The notes under the pieces were generated by a model. The model saw only the letters and a list, made by a program, of their open reading frames with translations, was not told where the DNA came from and ran no database searches. The position numbers and the translations under genes are program-made. Positions 56,391 to 64,000 of a stretch of DNA of 64,000 nucleotides are shown one piece after another. Origin of the DNA: Dickeya chrysanthemi NCPPB 402 (GTDB taxonomy: Bacteria > Pseudomonadota > Gammaproteobacteria > Enterobacterales > Enterobacteriaceae); the NCBI RefSeq assembly GCF_000406105.1, contig NZ_CM001974.1:2988328-3052327 (forward strand), in the 5' to 3' direction. Every line of letters starts with the position of its first letter. The first letter of the stretch is position 1.

Positions 56391-57662
56391 ATGTCTCTTA
56401 ACGACTCAAAAATCCGCAACTTAAAACCATCCGCTAAACCCTTCAAAGTTTCCGATTCTCATGGTCTGTATCTGCTGGTTAATCCAGGCGGTTCACGTCT
56501 CTGGTATCTCAAATATCGTATCAATAAAAAAGAATCTCGCCTCGGCTTAGGTGCCTATCCTGATGTATCTCTGGCCGACGCTCGTCAACAACGTGACGGT
56601 ATTCGAAAATTGCTGGCGCAGAATATCAATCCCGCACAGCAGCGCTCCGCTGAAAGAACCACTTCCTCACCAGAAAAAACCTTCAAGCATGTGGCACTGG
56701 AGTGGCATAAAAGCAACCGCTCATGGTCAGAGAACCATGCCGCCCGTCTGCTTGCCAGCATGAACAATCATATCTTCCCGATAATTGGGCACCTGCCGGT
56801 CACAGAACTGAAAACTCGCCACTTCATCGACCTGCTGAAAGGGATTGAGAAAAAAGGTTTGCTGGAAGTGGCGGCACGAACCCGACAGCATATGTGCAAC
56901 ATCATGCGTCATGCCGTGCATCAGGAGTTGATAGAGCACAACCCGGCGGCAAATCTGGACGGGATAATCGCCCCTCCCGTTAAACGCCACTACCCTGCCC
57001 TTCCACTGGAACGACTGCCGGAGCTGTTGGCTAGCATTGAGGACTACAATCAAGGGAGAGAATTAACCCGTTTGGCAGTCTCACTTACCCTGCACCTGTT
57101 CATCCGTTCCAGCGAATTGCGCTTTGCCCGTTGGTCTGAGATCGATTTCAGAAACAAAATCTGGACCATTCCTGCTACCCGTGAAGCCATCCCTGGAGTG
57201 CGTTATTCCGGGCGTGGTGCCAAAATGCGCACACCGCATATCGTTCCTCTGTCCCGTCAGCCCATCGCTATTCTGAAACAGATACGGGAAATTTCTGGGC
57301 ATCAGGTGCTGATATTCCCCGGAGACCATAATCCGTATAAACCGATGTGCGAAAACACGGTCAACAAAGCGCTGCGCTTGATGGGGTATGACACGAAAGA
57401 TGAAATCTGCGGTCATGGATTCCGGGCAATGGCCTGTAGTGCGCTGATGGAATCTGGACTGTGGGCGCAGGATGCCGTTGAACGGCAGATGAGCCACCAG
57501 GAACGCAATAGCGTTCGAGCGGCTTACATCCATAAAGCAGAATATCTCGATGCCCGTAAAGCGATGATGCAATGGTGGTCAGATTATTTGGATACCAACC
57601 GAAAAGGATATATTGCGCCGTACATTTATGCTCAACAACATAAGACGGCTGGAACTGCCTGA
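56391..57662 (+). CDS. P4-type tyrosine recombinase (island integrase)
   Basis: 423 residues, full length for P4-like integrases. N-terminal DUF4102-type domain (SDSHGLYLLVNPGGSRLW), then a SAM-like core-binding domain, then the catalytic domain with Arg in SSELRFARWSEID near residue 240, HGFRAMACSALMESG near residue 340, and the nucleophilic Tyr in RAAYIHKAEYLDARK near residue 380. It catalyses site-specific integration and excision, here presumably at the adjacent tRNA-Asn. A GGAG sequence precedes the ATG. A strong hairpin terminator follows. It appears intact, so it may still be active, though the island around it is decayed. Confidence 0.95.
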   Translation: MSLNDSKIRNLKPSAKPFKVSDSHGLYLLVNPGGSRLWYLKYRINKKESRLGLGAYPDVSLADARQQRDGIRKLLAQNINPAQQRSAERTTSSPEKTFKHVALEWHKSNRSWSENHAARLLASMNNHIFPIIGHLPVTELKTRHFIDLLKGIEKKGLLEVAARTRQHMCNIMRHAVHQELIEHNPAANLDGIIAPPVKRHYPALPLERLPELLASIEDYNQGRELTRLAVSLTLHLFIRSSELRFARWSEIDFRNKIWTIPATREAIPGVRYSGRGAKMRTPHIVPLSRQPIAILKQIREISGHQVLIFPGDHNPYKPMCENTVNKALRLMGYDTKDEICGHGFRAMACSALMESGLWAQDAVERQMSHQERNSVRAAYIHKAEYLDARKAMMQWWSDYLDTNRKGYIAPYIYAQQHKTAGTA

Positions 57663-57679
57663 TCGATAACGCTCCTAAG

Positions 57680-57708
57680 AGCAGATCCTGATAACAGGAT
57701 CTGCTTTT
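57680..57708 (+). terminator. Rho-independent terminator after the integrase
   Basis: Stem AGCAGATCCTG / CAGGATCTGCT with an ATAA loop followed by T residues, 18 nt after the integrase stop. Confidence 0.85.
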
Positions 57709-57796
57709 CAGACAGCGAGAAAGTTTTTACCTCAGCATTTCACAAAAAATCGTGAAACGTCAGGAAATTACTCAGGCCGGATACATGAATGAAGGT

Positions 57797-58111
57797 CTAT
57801 TGCGGGGTAATCAATAACGTAGAATTAGGGTTACTTTTCTTATAACGATGGTATTGCAAGATTAGCGTTGCGAGATCTTCATCGACAGCATAAAAATAGG
57901 CTTCCGGCACATCCAGCACCGCCGCAAACCGGCAAACCAGACCAAAATCCGGTGAACTGACTTCCCTTTCATATTGGCTTACACGGGAACTCGACGTCTC
58001 TTCATCCAGCCCAGCGAGACAACCGAGCTCGACCTGTTTTAACCCTGCATTCACTCGGGCCAATCTTAATCGTTTACCAATCACGGCATTACCTGCTTCA
58101 CTGATTAACAT
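57797..58111 (-). CDS. XRE-family helix-turn-helix regulator, copy 1
   Basis: 104 residues. Helix-turn-helix from IGKRLRLARVNAGLKQVELG to SSRVSQYEREVSSPDFGLV, followed by a short C-terminal helix region ending in LLITPQ. Cytosolic DNA-binding repressor type, as on many mobile elements. It is closely related (about 90 percent by eye) to the next gene. Its ATG gives a short leader (MLISEAGNAV) ahead of the shared start of the domain. The divergent gene its control region would serve is reduced to a nine-codon stub (58236-58262). Target unknown; probably regulates island genes. Confidence 0.85.
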   Translation of the reverse strand: MLISEAGNAVIGKRLRLARVNAGLKQVELGCLAGLDEETSSSRVSQYEREVSSPDFGLVCRFAAVLDVPEAYFYAVDEDLATLILQYHRYKKSNPNSTLLITPQ

Positions 58112-58296
58112 AAACCGATTATCGCCGTTCCCTATAGAGCACTCTTGAAGTGGTTCTTTACTAAATGAATTTAAAATTTATTATTGAATGCTTTAACATC
58201 TAAAATGAAGATTTAATTTATTTGGAGAAGTAATCATGAGATTTGGAATGATAGCCGCATAAAATTCGAACACCGAAGCACGTCTACGATATCTCT

Positions 58297-58584
58297 CTAT
58301 TGAGGGGTGATGAGTAGTGTGGAATGCGGGTTGGCTTTTCTGAAACGGTGATACTGCAAGATTAAGGTAGCCAGATCATCATCCACGGCATAAAAATACG
58401 CTTCCGGCACATCCAGCACCGTTGCAAAGCGACGAACCAAACCAAAATCCGGCGCACTGACTTCTCTTTCATACTGGCTCACGCGAGAACTCGCCGTTTC
58501 TTCGTCCAGGCCAGCGAGACAACCCAGCTCCACCTGTTTTAATCCTGCATTTACTCGGGCCAGTCTTAATCGTTTACCAATCAC
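58297..58584 (-). CDS. XRE-family helix-turn-helix regulator, copy 2
   Basis: 95 residues, nearly identical to copy 1 over the whole helix-turn-helix and C-terminal part. Starts at GTG 58584: the ATG equivalent to that of copy 1 is present but out of frame because the leader differs in length, so translation must begin at the internal GTG. It is divergent from the Ner-like regulator gene, giving a repressor/Ner pair like that of Mu-type phages and related elements. The two copies with their upstream regions form a tandem duplication of about 460 bp. Confidence 0.83.
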   Translation of the reverse strand: MIGKRLRLARVNAGLKQVELGCLAGLDEETASSRVSQYEREVSAPDFGLVRRFATVLDVPEAYFYAVDDDLATLILQYHRFRKANPHSTLLITPQ

Positions 58585-58758
58585 GGCGTATCCACAGCAT
58601 TGAGCAACATTGGTTGATTATCACCGCTCTCGACAGGCCATTCTTGAACCATTTCTTTCCTTAATAAATTTTAAATTTATTTTTGGTTGTTTTTTGATCT
58701 AAAATGAAGATATGATTTACTGAAAGGAGTAAGATTTTAGTCCAAGAGAGGAGGAAGC

Positions 58759-59031
58759 ATGAGCACTGAACAACAAAATCAGCGAATGGACTGGCATCCT
58801 GCCGATATCATTGCAGCCCTTCGCAAACGCAATACCACACTGGCTACCGTCTCCCGTGCGGCAGGTCTCAGTTCATCCACACTCGCCAATGCGCTAATTC
58901 GCCCATGGCCGAAAGGCGAACGGCTCATTGCAGACGCACTGGGCATACAGGCAAGTGAAATCTGGCCGAATCGTTATTTTGACTCGCAAGGGCGACGTAT
59001 CCCGAGAGAAATTCGTCATAAAAAATCATGA
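58759..59031 (+). CDS. Ner-like (Nlp/SfsB family) DNA-binding regulator
   Basis: 90 residues. The segment MDWHPADIIAALRKRNTTLA, AAGLSSSTLANAL and RPWPKGERLIADAL GIQASEIWPNRY is the typical Ner/Nlp helix-turn-helix, related to phage Mu Ner and to Nlp (SfsB). GGAGG precedes the ATG. Such proteins repress or tune early promoters of mobile elements; here it faces the XRE copy 2 gene, a repressor/anti-repressor style layout. Likely intact and cytosolic; targets unknown. Confidence 0.88.
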   Translation: MSTEQQNQRMDWHPADIIAALRKRNTTLATVSRAAGLSSSTLANALIRPWPKGERLIADALGIQASEIWPNRYFDSQGRRIPREIRHKKS

Positions 59032-59229
59032 CAACTATAATAGTCTATTAAATTCATTCGTTAACAAGTAGAAAATAGGCAAAAAATTAAAATAATATTA
59101 CGCTTCTCAATCTGAAAACCGTATTAAGGATGGTGATATCCGTAATACGGACTCATCAACTTTCACTCCGTCCCTCGCTGTGTTTTTTTGTCTTCTCCGG
59201 GCATACGCCATTCTGCACTGGAGGAACCT

Positions 59230-59423
59230 ATAACATCTCATCAGTTATTACGCTTGAAACAAGTAGAAGAAAAAACCGGCCTGAGGCGTTCGCAAATCTA
59301 TTGTATATGAAAGACGGAACCTTTCCGGCCTCAATAAAGATGGGTCCCGCCAGTGTGGCCTGGCTCGAATCTGAAATTGACGAGTGGATTAACCTCAAAT
59401 TAGCTAACCGCTTAACGCGCTGA
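59230..59423 (+). pseudogene. alpA: Frameshifted AlpA-family excisionase/activator remnant
   Basis: From 59230 the first frame reads SHQLLRLKQVEEKTGLRRSQ IYCI then stop at 59308; the next frame continues MKDGTFPASIKMGPASVAWL ESEIDEWINLKLANR to the stop at 59423. Together they make a normal AlpA protein (about 65 residues) broken by one lost base near 59305. The codon where ATG is expected after GGAGG is ATA. AlpA-type proteins activate the integrase of P4-like islands or act in excision. It is likely non-functional, which would hamper island mobility. A small chance of sequencing error remains. Confidence 0.75.
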
Positions 59424-59578
59424 TGGAGGATACCGCCACCCGCAAGGTAGCTGCAAAAGCTCCTTAAGTGAGGCCATAGGGCTATCCATAACTTAAAACA
59501 GCTTAGATCCTTGTTAACTAAAAAGTTTAATTGGTTTTCTTCCAACCAGGTTACGGAAGACCCACTTTTTACCCGTCG

Positions 59579-59743
59579 TTGACACATCAGGAGCGCAACA
59601 ACGTGCGAGCGGCGTACATCCATAAAGCGGAATACCTTGATGCCCGAAAAGCGATGATGCAATGGTGGTCGGATTATCTGGATATGAACCGGGAAGGATA
59701 CGTTGCGCCCTATGTTTATGCGCAAAAACGCAATGAGCCATAG
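59579..59743 (+). pseudogene. C-terminal fragment of a second P4-type integrase
   Basis: About 54 codons beginning THQERNNVRAAYIHKAEYLD, including the catalytic Tyr region, and ending in the family's usual tail. It parallels the end of the intact integrase at 57495-57662 but differs at many codons, so it derives from another integrase rather than a recent copy. The first 370 residues are missing. It marks an older or neighbouring island insertion. Confidence 0.88.
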
Positions 59744-59805
59744 GCTTATTGCCGGAGTAAACAGTGTGCGCCCCGCCGTGACTGGCGGGGCGTGGTGTCT
59801 GACTG

Positions 59806-60117
59806 TCAGGCCGACGGTTTGCTGCGCGACCAGATCAAATGATGCTTGCCATTCTCGTCTTCGATAAGGCGAGCATAGAGGGTTGCCGGGAACGAAGGAT
59901 CGTCGAGCGTCACCGACAGATAAGGCCGTTCGGCCTGGCTGATTTTCCGCCAGGCTGCGCCGATGTCATAACCACCGAGGGTCTGAATACGGAAGTCAGG
60001 GGCGTGCTCGCTGCTTTTGTCGCAGGGGATGAACCTCGCCTTGACATTCAAAGTCAGGGTGCGGACGGTGCCAGTGAAGCCGTTGTTTTGTGCGGTGAAG
60101 GTGCCGATGTTAGCCAT
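59806..60117 (-). CDS. DUF736 family protein
   Basis: 103 residues. MANIGTFTAQNNGFTGTVRT, then GGYDIGAAWRKIS and PSFPATLYARLIEDENGKHH LIW match the DUF736 family, common on integrative conjugative elements and plasmids of proteobacteria. Small beta-rich cytosolic protein of unknown function. A strong ribosome site (GAAAGGAG) precedes the ATG. No conjugation genes are visible nearby, so this is a fragment of an ICE-like element within the island. A large inverted repeat lies just upstream. Confidence 0.88.
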   Translation of the reverse strand: MANIGTFTAQNNGFTGTVRTLTLNVKARFIPCDKSSEHAPDFRIQTLGGYDIGAAWRKISQAERPYLSVTLDDPSFPATLYARLIEDENGKHHLIWSRSKPSA

Positions 60118-60177
60118 GATGTTGCTCCTTTCGGATTTTCAAGGTCGCGCCTGTCGCGTCCTTTGTGGTGATCCGAA

Positions 60178-60330
60178 CGGCAGGAGCCGGGCTGGCCGCA
60201 TCGCTGCGACCGTAACACCGTGCAGGACCGGAAGAGGCAAAGAATTTGCTGCGCGAGGAAGGCGTTTACGCCGGGGAAATTGTTTGCCTCTTCCGGTTGC
60301 GGCCATCAAGCCCGGCTCCTGCAAGGATTC
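60178..60330. repeat. Long imperfect inverted repeat upstream of the DUF736 gene
   Basis: Left arm around 60179-60245 and right arm around 60280-60327 pair in blocks: GCAGGAGCCGGGCT with its complement near 60310, and CCGGAAGAGGCAAA with its complement at 60285-60298. The structure would fold into a long stem-loop in the DUF736 leader transcript. It could be a regulatory leader, an RNA gene or a transfer-related site. Confidence 0.7.
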
Positions 60331-61130
60331 ACAACGAGCTCAAGGACGCACAGGCTGACCAGGCCAAAAGGCGCATTGGCTGGCCCGGCTTCCCCGCACA
60401 ACAGCTTTTCCGGCTCCTCTCCTGATTCGGTCAAGATCATCATCCCCACGACCGTCGAGCATGCTCTGCAATTTATCCCACGGTGAAAGCAGCCTATGGC
60501 ATCAATCCGGTCATCTGGCCGAGCGATATATCGGTGACGCCCTCTTCCTGACTGCAAGACCTTCGTCGCCAGTGCCAAAAACGGCAAACATCCATCCAAC
60601 CTGACACAGCAAATGATGGCAAACGAAAACACCCCGTCAATTACGATGGATAACCTTTTAAGACTGAAAAGATGCCAACTACCCTTTCTATACACTCAAA
60701 AATACCGGAGCTAACACGTAATAACCAATAATGACAGCAGTACATCTATTTTTATGACAAACTGCATCACTTTAAGTAAAAACTTCATTCTATAAATTCA
60801 ATCTGGCAGAACAGTTCTGGGCTGTCCATGCCAGTGAAACACGTTGATGACATCCATTCATAAAACTAAAGAGTGCATAACCTGGGTGCTGTAGTGCTGC
60901 TGCCACGGCAGGCGGTAGCCCACTTGTGATACAGATTCCCCCACTCCTTGTGGATTTGTTATTTTCTTTCTTAAAAAAACCTAAAAATAGATAAAGCTGG
61001 TCATTCTAAATAAACCTTTTTCGCTCTATAAATTTACATATGGAACGTTAACTTTATACCCGGCAATTTTATTAATCCCCCGTTACGCTCTACACACAGG
61101 AAAGGTTGTCATGCTGAAGGAGATTACATC
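60331..61130. other. Gene-poor stretch between DUF736 leader and next gene
   Basis: About 800 nt. The first 300 nt resemble ICE-type sequence of higher G+C with only broken frames; the rest is AT-rich and probably holds the promoter of the gene at 61131. No supportable coding region. Confidence 0.5.
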
Positions 61131-62057
61131 ATGCAAAAACAAACCTTCCTTTTAAACACGAAAAGCAGTATGCCTGAATGGATGACGATACAGGAGGCTA
61201 TCAGAATAACGAAGAAAACAACAAAAATAGAATTGACAGACAGTGATATTTATCGCCATGCTTTATATGGCAATATCAGCCTTTCTATTTACTTCCAGTC
61301 ACCGATTGTTTTACGAAAAATACGAACATTGGATAATAAATTGAAGCTACGCCCGGTCGGGCACTCATTCATCGACCGGCTCTGCTTGCTCGATAGAAAC
61401 AGTTTCCTTGGCAAACGAAATCTTATTCTCAGTACCGAGGGAAGATACATTACTCCCACCCAGCCAATTATCGACACACTATTAGCGGGACATGAGTACG
61501 TTATGGTACAACGTTTACTTGCCCGCTCCCTGCACATTCCATTACCACACATCGGTGAGAATGAGATCAATTACGGTATATCGGTAACTCTTTCAGGAGA
61601 GATATTTCAGGTATTCGAAAAGCTCACATGGCAGGAAAGAATAAACCAGAAAATAATGCGACTCCCTGAAAAAATGTGGACTGATATTTATCAAAGAATT
61701 CTACAACAAGGCATAAATCCAGACCTCCGAAAGGATTATTTTCCAATTCATGATTTACCTCAAGATGCCTGCTTTGTCATCCGGCATACTGAACTGGAAA
61801 AGTTAATCGACATGCCGACCAAAAACCAAACTTCCTCGTCGTCTTCCACACGGATATCCACGCCGCTATCCCGATTATTCTTGCTCGCCTGTAAACATAA
61901 TGAGGCCATTAGTCCATTAATCCGGCAACCCTATAAGCTGTTGTCTATTTTTGAGCAATGGGCATCAACTGATGGTATCACCGACCATCTGAGCGGTGAC
62001 ACACTAAAAACTGCGCTGGAGCGCGGCTCGCCAACATCCATTTCAGGATCTGGTTAA
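61131..62057 (+). CDS. Hypothetical island protein
   Basis: 308 residues with a good ribosome site (GAAGGAG) before the ATG. I do not recognise a domain with confidence. The N-terminal part (WMTIQEAIRITKKTTKIELT, then DSDIYRHALYGNISLSIYF) resembles a helix-turn-helix-like DNA-binding segment seen in uncharacterised proteins of enterobacterial islands. A Ser/Thr-rich linker sits near residue 240. No signal peptide or membrane helix. Low G+C compared with the core genes suggests transfer. Could be a regulator or a phage-defence related protein; function unknown. Confidence 0.7.
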   Translation: MQKQTFLLNTKSSMPEWMTIQEAIRITKKTTKIELTDSDIYRHALYGNISLSIYFQSPIVLRKIRTLDNKLKLRPVGHSFIDRLCLLDRNSFLGKRNLILSTEGRYITPTQPIIDTLLAGHEYVMVQRLLARSLHIPLPHIGENEINYGISVTLSGEIFQVFEKLTWQERINQKIMRLPEKMWTDIYQRILQQGINPDLRKDYFPIHDLPQDACFVIRHTELEKLIDMPTKNQTSSSSSTRISTPLSRLFLLACKHNEAISPLIRQPYKLLSIFEQWASTDGITDHLSGDTLKTALERGSPTSISGSG

Positions 62058-62257
62058 TAGAGTACGTCCTCATTCAATCCAGGCTGTGTCTCTTAATCAC
62101 CTGCGTGGTGGAAAATCACATAACGCTTACAGGTGATGGCAGTGGAAATTTACGAAATCGGCTCATAAATGAACGAATTTAATGCATTTTTTCACCATCA
62201 ATCAGTGAATCTGAATTAAGGGATACAGCCTAATATCTGATCGTTGAATTAAACAGC

Positions 62258-62298
62258 ATAAAAAAGCAGCCGGAAGGATCGTTGGGATCACTTCCGGT
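62258..62298 (-). terminator. Rho-independent terminator after the Rhs/immunity pair
   Basis: Minus strand stem CCGGAAGTGATC / GATCCTTCCGG followed by CTGCTTTTTT, just after the immunity gene stop. Confidence 0.85.
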
Positions 62299-62304
62299 TT
62301 TATT

Positions 62305-62748
62305 TTATAATCTGATGGGTTTTCCTATATTATTTCTATTCTCTTTTGATGGAGCGAAGGATAAGTATATGTTGCTATCGACCTTCTTAAATTTCACAGA
62401 GTAATTTCCTGGGAGGGATTTTAAAAAATAACCAGATACACTGTTTGTATTTTCAGGCTCTAGATCGCCGCCTGTAGTATCTTCTCCCGCACCAATAAAT
62501 ATATCCCCTGATGGGGATTTTATATATGCAGCACCATCATAATCATTTAAAGATTCAACAATGTTTATTAAATATTCACCATCACTTCCTAAATTTAAAA
62601 AAACAGCGTTACCATTATTAGTTTCATCTATTTCGTCATCCTCGATACTCCACCAATCAGGTGTATCGGTAATGCGATGTTTAAGTGATTGCAAATCAAA
62701 TATAACTATCGTGGCTGTATCCGTAAAAATCTTGAAGTTAATATTCAT
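62305..62748 (-). CDS. Probable immunity protein for the adjacent Rhs toxin
   Basis: 147 residues, very acidic (for example SIEDDEIDETNNGN). It starts 8 nt after the Rhs stop, with a GAGG overlapping that stop, so translation is likely coupled. Low G+C relative to the Rhs core is typical of toxin/immunity modules. Some resemblance to DUF6386-type small proteins (MNINFKIFTDTATIVIFDLQ start), from memory. By position it should neutralise the Rhs C-terminal toxin in the cytosol. Immunity function is inferred from location, size and charge. Confidence 0.75.
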   Translation of the reverse strand: MNINFKIFTDTATIVIFDLQSLKHRITDTPDWWSIEDDEIDETNNGNAVFLNLGSDGEYLINIVESLNDYDGAAYIKSPSGDIFIGAGEDTTGGDLEPENTNSVSGYFLKSLPGNYSVKFKKVDSNIYLSFAPSKENRNNIGKPIRL

Positions 62749-62756
62749 TTAATACC

Positions 62757-64000
62757 TCAATCAAATATTATCGCGCTTATTTTATCACCAGGCTGAAGTC
62801 CTGCTTTTCTTCCTGCATTTTTGAGAGCACTACCAACACTTTTGTTAATGGTTTCATTCAGCATCTGTAAGCGCTGTGTTGCAGAGCCGCCCACGATTAG
62901 GTCAACTGGGTGATCAGCATTCAGTTTTGAGAGATCTGGTGCCTTACCAAACATTCGCTCGTAACGCTCAGAAACAGCCTTCCTATATGAACTCTGGACG
63001 GACGCGATTCTGACATCATGTGTGCCAGGAGACCAAACTAATTCCCCTCTTTTAGCCGCTCGATTAAGTGCATTTTGCTTTTTCATGAACTGGCGTTCTA
63101 AGTAATTTCTTTCAGTTGAAGATAAATTACCTTGGCTTAGAATTTTAGGCTTACTCGCACGTAGTATGTTTTCACAACCAGCCAACCCAAACGGATCAAC
63201 CCACGTATTGGGGTTCGGCACATACCCATAATTACTCTCTCCCCCCGCTATCCCTATCGGGTCCGGCGAGACATAACACCCACCGGCCGGGTCGTAGTAC
63301 CGAAAGCGGTTATAGCACAGCCCGCTTTCGCTGTCACGGAGCTGCCCGGCGAAGGCCAGGCCGGGGTCCGGACTTTCCGATTTTTCTGTCTGCCGCCGGC
63401 CCCACAGCGTGGCTGTCGGCGCCTGCCAGCGCAGGGTGCCGTCCGGCGTGAACAGCGCCTGCGGGGTACCGTTCTGGCTGCTGGTGACAAAATCCGTTTC
63501 CCAGTCGCCGCCGGTGTGCTGGCGCTGCTGCACCACCAGCTCCCAGCCGTTGTAGACCCAGTGACGACGTTGTATCAGCTGGCCGTGGCGGTAGTGGCGG
63601 ATTTCCGCTATCTGGTCGCCGTCCCACAGGTAGCGGGTCTCTTCGGCTTTCTGGTCGCAGCGTTTGCCCACCCGGCGGCCAAACGGGTCGTAGCGGTACA
63701 GCCAGCGCTCGCCGTTCGGGGTATCCACCACCCGCAGCTGGTTGCGACTGTCCCAGCGGTACTGCCACACCTGCGGGCGGTAGCCCGGCTGCACCACCTG
63801 TTTACGGATAAGCCGTCCGGCCCTGTCGTACTGGTAATGGGCATCATCGTGCTGAATCAGCCGGCCAGACTGCCACTCGGTGAGGCGGCCTGCCTCCTGC
63901 GGCAGACCGGTGCGGGTGTAGTGGTAACGGGCGGTGGTGTCCACCGGTTTGCCCGCGCCGCCGCTCAACACCTCCTGCACCCGGCCGGTGGCGTCCAGCC
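62757..64000 (-). CDS. Rhs family protein, 3' end with variable C-terminal toxin domain (partial)
   Basis: More than 414 residues; the frame stays open to the right edge. RHS/YD repeats (YQYDRAGRLIRK, WLYRYDPFGRRVGKR, YLWDGDQIAEIRHYR) lead to the core end RYYDPAGGCYVSPDPIGIAG and NPNTWVDPFGLA. After that junction, sequence and G+C change to a tip of about 140 residues, with ADHPVDLIVGGSATQRLQML then NETINKSVGSA, reminiscent of HNH-type nuclease folds. Rhs proteins deliver such tips to competing cells by contact-dependent or type VI routes; the core forms a shell around the toxin. Followed by a likely immunity gene. The exact toxin class is uncertain. Confidence 0.9.
   Translation of the reverse strand, partial: LDATGRVQEVLSGGAGKPVDTTARYHYTRTGLPQEAGRLTEWQSGRLIQHDDAHYQYDRAGRLIRKQVVQPGYRPQVWQYRWDSRNQLRVVDTPNGERWLYRYDPFGRRVGKRCDQKAEETRYLWDGDQIAEIRHYRHGQLIQRRHWVYNGWELVVQQRQHTGGDWETDFVTSSQNGTPQALFTPDGTLRWQAPTATLWGRRQTEKSESPDPGLAFAGQLRDSESGLCYNRFRYYDPAGGCYVSPDPIGIAGGESNYGYVPNPNTWVDPFGLAGCENILRASKPKILSQGNLSSTERNYLERQFMKKQNALNRAAKRGELVWSPGTHDVRIASVQSSYRKAVSERYERMFGKAPDLSKLNADHPVDLIVGGSATQRLQMLNETINKSVGSALKNAGRKAGLQPGDKISAIIFD

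Larger units (their letters stand above)
57797..58758. repeat. Tandem duplicated regulator unit (two diverged copies)
   Basis: Unit 1 is about 57797-58256 and unit 2 about 58297-58758. Each holds an XRE gene, its leader with a (g)attatc(g/a)ccg block, and a downstream promoter area containing atctaaaatgaagat. In unit 2 the area leads into the Ner-like gene; in unit 1 it leads to a stub. Confidence 0.75.

Noticed and set aside
60220..60486. 88-codon frame across the inverted repeat
   Set aside because: Its translation follows the palindrome and has no ribosome site; better explained as structured non-coding sequence.
56206..64000. Second copy of the tRNA-Asn 3' end (attR)
   Set aside because: None recognised by eye in the rest of the window; the island probably extends beyond the right edge.

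Overview
The window is from an enterobacterium. Conserved pgsA, uvrC, uvrY, yecF, cycA and nac-like genes with standard enteric tRNAs point to Enterobacterales, and the combination with this polyketide cluster most resembles Dickeya/Musicola or Serratia (inferred from memory, not searched). Roughly the first 47 kb is one end of a very large trans-acyltransferase polyketide (trans-AT PKS) cluster, followed by a short core-genome stretch and then a decayed tRNA-Asn island ending in an Rhs toxin gene.

Bases 1-41783 hold a leftward operon of five tightly packed genes: PKS-A (starter and first modules), a flavin monooxygenase, PKS-B, a luciferase-like monooxygenase, and PKS-C, which runs off the left edge. 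The order PKS / FMO / PKS / monooxygenase / PKS matches oocJ-oocK-oocL-oocM-oocN of the oocydin A (haterumalide) pathway as I recall it. The ten ketosynthases have no acyltransferase domains between them, so malonyl units must come from an AT outside the window. The line starts with an FkbH-type glyceryl loading unit plus an FkbM-type methyltransferase. Two sets of tandem ACPs carry the tryptophan mark of beta-branching. One split module appears built around the FMO (Baeyer-Villiger oxygen insertion), another around the luciferase-like enzyme and a non-elongating KS. A DH followed by a DH-like domain with Asp changed to Asn could form an oxygen heterocycle.

A 1.07 kb AT-rich divergent regulatory region (41784-42857) separates this operon from a rightward five-gene beta-branching cassette (42858-47256: ACP, decarboxylating KS, HMG-CoA-synthase-like, ECH1, ECH2). 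The leader of the giant leftward operon holds a sequence resembling JUMPstart/ops, the RfaH antitermination signal, which would suit a transcript of more than 40 kb. A LysE-type exporter gene follows on the opposite strand.

From 49 to 56 kb the content is core: tRNA-Gly, pgsA, uvrC and uvrY (leftward), yecF, tRNA-Lys(CTT), the amino-acid permease cycA, and a nac gene cut to its DNA-binding domain. At 56154 a tRNA-Asn is followed directly by a P4-type integrase and a patchwork of island genes: two near-identical XRE regulators, a Ner-like regulator, a broken alpA, a second integrase stub, a DUF736 gene behind a large inverted repeat, an unidentified 308-residue gene, a probable immunity gene, and the 3' end of an Rhs gene with a variable nuclease-like tip that runs off the right edge.

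The most notable points are: a C6-tract frameshift breaking PKS-C at 400-405; the active-site Cys-to-Ser change in the first KS of PKS-A; an ECH pair embedded in PKS-A that duplicates the trans-acting ECH2; the JUMPstart-like leader; and repeated short in-frame tandem duplications in PKS linkers.
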